Assembly (NCBI GenBank): GCA_900546695.1
Contig: URDX01000035.1
Location: 1 to 16,034, forward strand
Reading direction: 5' to 3'
Origin: an uncultured Eubacteriales bacterium
GTDB lineage: Bacteria; Bacillota; Clostridia; Oscillospirales; CAG-272
DNA length: 16,034 nt
The notes under the pieces are model-generated. The model was not told the origin of the DNA. It searched no databases and saw only the letters and a program-made list of their open reading frames with translations. Below, one piece after another: positions 12,732 to 16,034 of this stretch. The position numbers were made by a program, and so were the translations under genes. Within the stretch, counting starts at the first letter, position 1. Every line of letters starts with the position of its first letter.

Positions 12732-13073
12732 TCAGCCTATACCGGCTGCCGCCGTGCGCGGTGAGTAACTTAAGCAATTTCCGTTTCGATATGCGATTAT
12801 GTGTAGAAGCTCGACCACTCGAATAATGAGTGCGACGAGAATCACGGCAATAACTATTGCGCGCGAAACGACCGAAACGACAGATATGACGGCAAATACA
12901 AGTGCGATAAGAAAAAGCGGCACTGCGACAATATACGCAGCACCGCCGTTGGCACTTTCATTTGCAGCTTCACAGGTAGCACATGCATTATCACATGCAG
13001 AAGCAGACGGACAATTCTGACCGTCGAAGGAAGAATTATTCGCATAACTCATAAAAGAACTCGTCTGCGTCAT
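12732..13073 (-). CDS. Small membrane protein with Cys-rich N-terminus, unknown function
   Basis: A 113-residue protein I do not recognise. The N-terminal 44 residues are polar, rich in Ser, Asn and Ala, with four cysteines (21, 27, 31, 34; pattern C-x5-C-x3-C-x2-C). Then come two hydrophobic segments, about 46-70 and 72-96, split by a single Arg71, and a short tail with Cys100 and several basic residues. No signal peptidase site is evident. AAGGA stands four bases before the ATG at 13073; a second Met at residue 8 lacks such a site. A perfect consensus promoter and a clear terminator flank it, so it is very probably a real single-gene unit. It might bind a metal or form disulfides, but this is inference only. 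Confidence 0.68.
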   Translation of the reverse strand: MTQTSSFMSYANNSSFDGQNCPSASACDNACATCEAANESANGGAAYIVAVPLFLIALVFAVISVVSVVSRAIVIAVILVALIIRVVELLHIIAYRNGNCLSYSPRTAAAGIG

Positions 13074-13106
13074 CTTTCCTTACCCCCGTGAACTTTTGTT
13101 GTCGGA

Positions 13107-13135
13107 ATTATACCATATCTCTGAATGAATGTCAA
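13107..13135 (-). promoter_or_regulatory. Consensus sigma-A promoter of the small membrane protein gene
   Basis: On the minus strand a perfect TTGACA (13130-13135), 17-base spacer and perfect TATAAT (13107-13112). The transcript would start near 13100, giving a leader of about 27 bases. Confidence 0.88.
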
Positions 13136-13471
13136 CACTCTAATTCACTAATAATACCATTTTTTATTTTGGAATAAAAAACTATAATCAACAATCGGTC
13201 GACACCGGAATCCATTTAATCCCATGCGATTTCGTGTCAGCGATTCCGCAGCGTATTTTTATTAGTTTATGCAGGAAAACGGCGGCATATTCTGCATAAT
13301 TTTACATAATAATTCATGTGTGCTGCGCGAGCATCGACACGCATCTGCATCGCCCGCATTGCGTCACCTGCATGGCATCAATCGCATCTGCATCGCCCGC
13401 ATCGGAGCGCGAATTCATCGGCGCGCGAATACGCAGATACATCGACATGCAGAACGCAGCATTTCACAAAA
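13136..13471. other. Gene-free, repeat-containing stretch
   Basis: No supportable gene in 336 bases between the helicase stop and the promoter of the small membrane protein. It holds an AT-rich inverted repeat TTTTTTATT/AATAAAAAA (about 13160-13184), a 7-bp inverted repeat CGGAATC (13206-13212) with GATTCCG (13242-13248), and the GCAT-rich direct repeats at 13331-13402. No convincing intrinsic terminator for the helicase gene is visible, so its message may run into this region. Confidence 0.55.
13331..13402. repeat. GCAT-rich direct repeats
   Basis: A 20-base exact repeat (CGCATCTGCATCGCCCGCAT) occurs at 13340-13359 and 13383-13402, period 43. Across 13331-13402 the tetramer GCAT occurs nine times, mostly 5-10 bases apart. 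Two further short direct copies of GCGCGAAT lie at 13407-13414 and 13422-13429. It is too short and irregular for a CRISPR array. Confidence 0.7.
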
Positions 13472-15865
13472 TTACAGCTTTTTCAGCTTTGCGTAAGCCC
13501 CCATCAGCTTCTTCGTGCCTACGGTGTCGAAAACGACCTCGTAAAGCATGTCGGTCGCGATGGGTGTCGCGGTAAGTATGCGACCGTGACCGAAATTCGC
13601 ATGCTGTACCTCGTCTCCAGCCTCAAAACGCTCACGCTTTGACTGTGCGGGGCGCTCCGCTTTTTTCAGCTCGCCCGAAAGCTCGATAGGCTTGCGTTTA
13701 TTGCGCTCACGGAACGATTGACCGTCGCGGTTATGTATCAGTACCTCGCTGTTAACTATATCCTCGGGTATCTCCTTCGCAAAGCGCGAGAGCTGATTGT
13801 GCGACGTTCTGCCGTAGATAAGACGCTCGCGTACATGCGAGATGTAGACGCGATCCTTTGCGCGGGTCAGCGCGACATACGCAAGTCTGCGCTCCTCCTC
13901 GAGTTCCCGCGGATCGGACATCGACTGCATCCCGGGGAATATTCCCTCCTCAAGTCCGGGCAGGAAAACAACGGGAAATTCAAGTCCCTTAGCGCTGTGT
14001 ACCGTCATGAGCGACACGGCATCCGCCTCGGAATCGTAGTTGTCGATATCCGCGACAAGCGCTATCTCCTCGAGGAAGCCCGTAAGCGTCGCTTCCTCTC
14101 CGTTTTCGGCGACCCGCTGCTCGTATTCAAGCGCGGTGGAGACAAGCTCCTGAATGTTTTCGAGACGGTCGAGCTCACTCTCGCCCATCATAAGAATCAT
14201 ATTGCGGTAGCCCGTGCGCTCGATGGTGTTCTCAACAAGCACCGAAAGGCGCTCGGTGCGCGCTATTCCGCGCAGCGTCTTGATTATCGAAACAAAATCC
14301 GCAAGCTTCGGCGTGACCTTTGAAAGCACGGGATACTTATCCGCATCGCACATAACGTCGAACATCGAGCAGCCCTGCGCGACGGCTATCGCCTCAAGCG
14401 TCGAGACGGTCGTTTCGCCTATCTTTCGCTTCGGCTCGTTGATTATCCTGCGCAGCCGCAGACCGTCACTCGGGTTGTTGATAACGCAGAGATACGCAAG
14501 AATATCCTTGACCTCCTTGCGCTCAAAGAAGCGCATGCCGCCGAGAATGCGGTACGGTATGCCCGAGCGCGAGAACACGCCCTCGAGACCGTTTGACTGC
14601 GCGTTTACGCGGTATAGCACGGCAAAATCGCTGTATTTGCGCTTCTCGCGGAGCGCAAGCTCGGTGATGCGGTTGACGATGTACCGCGCCTCCTCGTTCT
14701 GGTTTTCGAGCCGCTTAATTACTATCTTTTCGCCCGCATCGCGGTCGGTGCGGAGCTGCTTGCCCATCCTGCCTTCATTGTTCGCGATAACGGCATTCGC
14801 CGCCGCAAGAATGTTGCCCGCAGAGCGGTAATTCTGCTCGAGACGGATCACCTTTGCGCCCTCATAGCTCTTTTCAAACGAGAGAATGTTCTCTATCTGC
14901 GCGCCGCGGAACTTGTAGATGCTCTGATCGTCGTCTCCGACAACCATTACATTGCGATGCCCCGACGAGAGCAAACGGATAAGCTCAAACTGCGCGCCGT
15001 TTGTATCCTGATACTCATCGACGCAGACATACTTAAAGCGATGATTGTAATAGTCGCGTATCTCATCGCTGCCGCGCAGCAGCTCGACGGTCTTCATTAT
15101 TATATCGTCAAAGTCGACGGCGTTTGCCTCGGCAAGGTGACGCTGATAAAGATCGTATATGCCCGAAATTCGCTCGCGCGTATAGTCACCTCCGACGGCA
15201 GCGGCAAACTCCGCGGGCGTGATAAGCCTGTCCTTAGCGGAGCTGATAGTGTTCTGAACAAGCTTCGGTGCAAGCGTTTTGTCGTCGATTCCGAGCTCGC
15301 GCATGCACGCGATCATCGCGCGCTTTGTGTCGTCGCTGTCGTAGATGGTAAAGCCCGAACGCAGCCCCGCTTCATCCGCATGACTGCGCAGAATGCGCAG
15401 ACAGACGGAGTGGAAGGTCCCTGCAAGAACATCGCATGTGCCGTCCTCGCCGCCGATAAGCGCGCCGAGTCGCGTTTTCATTTCCTGCGCCGCCTTGTTT
15501 GTAAAGGTGATGGCAAGAACAGCCCATGCGGGGCACGGTTCGACGGCAAAGTCGTCTGCGGCAGCTTCGAGCGCCGCGCGGTCCGCGCTCTCATCGGCGG
15601 CAAGCGCCTCAAGCGACGAGACATATTCCTCGGTCAGAGCGCGTCTCGGCTTTCCGTAATAGGCGTTGCCGTATCGGATGATAAAAGCGATCCTTCTTGT
15701 CAGAACGGTCGTCTTTCCGCTCCCCGCGCCCGCAAGCACAAGCAGCGGTCCCCGCACTGTAAACACCGCCTCGCGCTGCTGCTCGTTGAGCGTGTCAAAA
15801 AGACGGTCGAATATGCGCCGCTTCGCCTTTGTAAATCTTTCTCCGATAACGTCAATACTACCCAT
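13472..15865 (-). CDS. pcrA: ATP-dependent DNA helicase PcrA/UvrD
   Basis: A superfamily 1 3'-to-5' DNA helicase of 797 residues that unwinds DNA in repair and rolling-circle replication and removes recombinase from DNA. Motifs in order: Q motif LNEQQREAV (26-34), Walker A AGAGSGKT (45-52), Ia ILAIT-type strand ending FTNKAA (116-126), II VDEYQDT (282-288), III GDDDQSIYKFRG (310-321), IV RLEQNYRS (341-348), V SLMTVHSAKGLEF (618-630), VI YVALTRAKD (663-671). The C-terminal AGDEVQHANFGHGRI (749-763) is the Tudor-like domain that contacts RNA polymerase in PcrA. About 45 extra residues, Ala/Glu-rich, lie between motifs I and Ia (about 68-112). I choose the ATG at 15865, preceded by GAGG at five bases; 15931 lacks a site and lies across the promoter. 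Confidence 0.95.
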   Translation of the reverse strand: MGSIDVIGERFTKAKRRIFDRLFDTLNEQQREAVFTVRGPLLVLAGAGSGKTTVLTRRIAFIIRYGNAYYGKPRRALTEEYVSSLEALAADESADRAALEAAADDFAVEPCPAWAVLAITFTNKAAQEMKTRLGALIGGEDGTCDVLAGTFHSVCLRILRSHADEAGLRSGFTIYDSDDTKRAMIACMRELGIDDKTLAPKLVQNTISSAKDRLITPAEFAAAVGGDYTRERISGIYDLYQRHLAEANAVDFDDIIMKTVELLRGSDEIRDYYNHRFKYVCVDEYQDTNGAQFELIRLLSSGHRNVMVVGDDDQSIYKFRGAQIENILSFEKSYEGAKVIRLEQNYRSAGNILAAANAVIANNEGRMGKQLRTDRDAGEKIVIKRLENQNEEARYIVNRITELALREKRKYSDFAVLYRVNAQSNGLEGVFSRSGIPYRILGGMRFFERKEVKDILAYLCVINNPSDGLRLRRIINEPKRKIGETTVSTLEAIAVAQGCSMFDVMCDADKYPVLSKVTPKLADFVSIIKTLRGIARTERLSVLVENTIERTGYRNMILMMGESELDRLENIQELVSTALEYEQRVAENGEEATLTGFLEEIALVADIDNYDSEADAVSLMTVHSAKGLEFPVVFLPGLEEGIFPGMQSMSDPRELEEERRLAYVALTRAKDRVYISHVRERLIYGRTSHNQLSRFAKEIPEDIVNSEVLIHNRDGQSFRERNKRKPIELSGELKKAERPAQSKRERFEAGDEVQHANFGHGRILTATPIATDMLYEVVFDTVGTKKLMGAYAKLKKL

Positions 15866-15922
15866 GATAACCTCATAAAAAACAAAATGACGCAGCGACC
15901 TATGCCGCGCCCGTACACATAC

Positions 15923-15951
15923 ATTATACATTATTTATTGCTGAAAAGCAA
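15923..15951 (-). promoter_or_regulatory. Probable promoter of pcrA
   Basis: On the minus strand TTGCTT (15946-15951), 17-base spacer, perfect TATAAT (15923-15928). The start would be near 15916, about 50 bases before the helicase ATG. Confidence 0.65.
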
Positions 15952-16034
15952 CAAGATAATTGACAAAAATTCAGGTGCGATGTAGCGTTACAATAGATGT
16001 GAGACCAAAAGAATAGAAAAAGTGATTGAGTTCT
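15952..16034. other. Right edge, no gene seen
   Basis: Only intergenic sequence. A plus-strand TTGACA begins near 15960 and a TACAAT lies near 15989, but 23 bases separate them, too far for one promoter. A rightward gene may begin beyond the window. Confidence 0.35.

Noticed and set aside
13331..13402. CRISPR array
   Set aside because: Only two copies of a 20-base repeat, with GCAT motifs running through the spacer too, and no cas genes nearby.
14957..15985. 342-residue plus-strand open frame
   Set aside because: Antisense to pcrA and its promoter; no start signal or recognisable domain.
15960..15994. Plus-strand promoter at the right edge
   Set aside because: TTGACA and TACAAT are 23 bases apart, and no better -10 box lies at 16-18 bases.

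Overview
The window looks like chromosomal DNA from a Gram-positive, Clostridia-like bacterium, most likely an Oscillospiraceae/Ruminococcaceae-type gut organism with fairly high GC. This is inferred from strong AGGAGG-type ribosome binding sites, a ThiT-type thiamine transporter behind a TPP riboswitch (largely a Firmicutes arrangement), PcrA-type helicase architecture, intrinsic hairpin/T-run terminators and near-consensus sigma-A promoters. The genus cannot be fixed from the sequence alone. There is no sign of phage, plasmid, IS or CRISPR; this is ordinary housekeeping and transport territory with unusually structured non-coding DNA.

Layout, left to right. (1) 1-480: a minus-strand tRNA-Gln(CUG) with encoded CCA, its own consensus promoter and a perfectly palindromic terminator; the leftmost 200 bases hold no gene I can support. 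(2) 571-2589: a plus-strand two-gene ABC transporter (DrrA/CcmA-like ATPase plus ABC-2 permease) behind a perfect TTGACA-17-TATAAT promoter. (3) 2593-3693: a TPP riboswitch with its terminator, then thiT (ECF thiamine S-component) and a terminator. (4) 3768-5319: a DUF1015 gene followed by a highly structured 3' region and a terminator. (5) 5356-7402: minus-strand genes, reading a possible 40-residue small protein, a GNAT acetyltransferase and a NifS/IscS-like cysteine desulfurase. (6) 7588-12715: a complete minus-strand branched-chain amino acid (HAAT/Liv) ABC operon, order binding protein, LivH, LivM, LivG, LivF, with its terminator. (7) 12732-13135: a small unrecognised membrane protein gene with its own perfect consensus promoter. 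(8) 13136-13471: a gene-free stretch with GCAT-rich direct repeats. (9) 13472-15951: a PcrA/UvrD-type helicase with its promoter.

The genes form separate modules, not one pathway. The Liv operon is a full uptake system: lipoprotein receptor, two permeases, two ATPases. ThiT is only the substrate-binding part of an ECF transporter and must borrow the ATPases and EcfT encoded elsewhere. The cysteine desulfurase has no scaffold gene beside it.

The most unusual signals are non-coding. Three genes (the ABC-2 permease, thiT, and more weakly the desulfurase) have their Shine-Dalgarno separated from the start codon by a stable hairpin, so normal spacing appears only if the hairpin is folded. A compact multi-stem element sits after DUF1015, two strong hairpins without T-runs lie between the Liv receptor and permease genes, and GCAT-rich direct repeats lie between the helicase and the small membrane protein. 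None of these can be shown to be a new system by reading alone.
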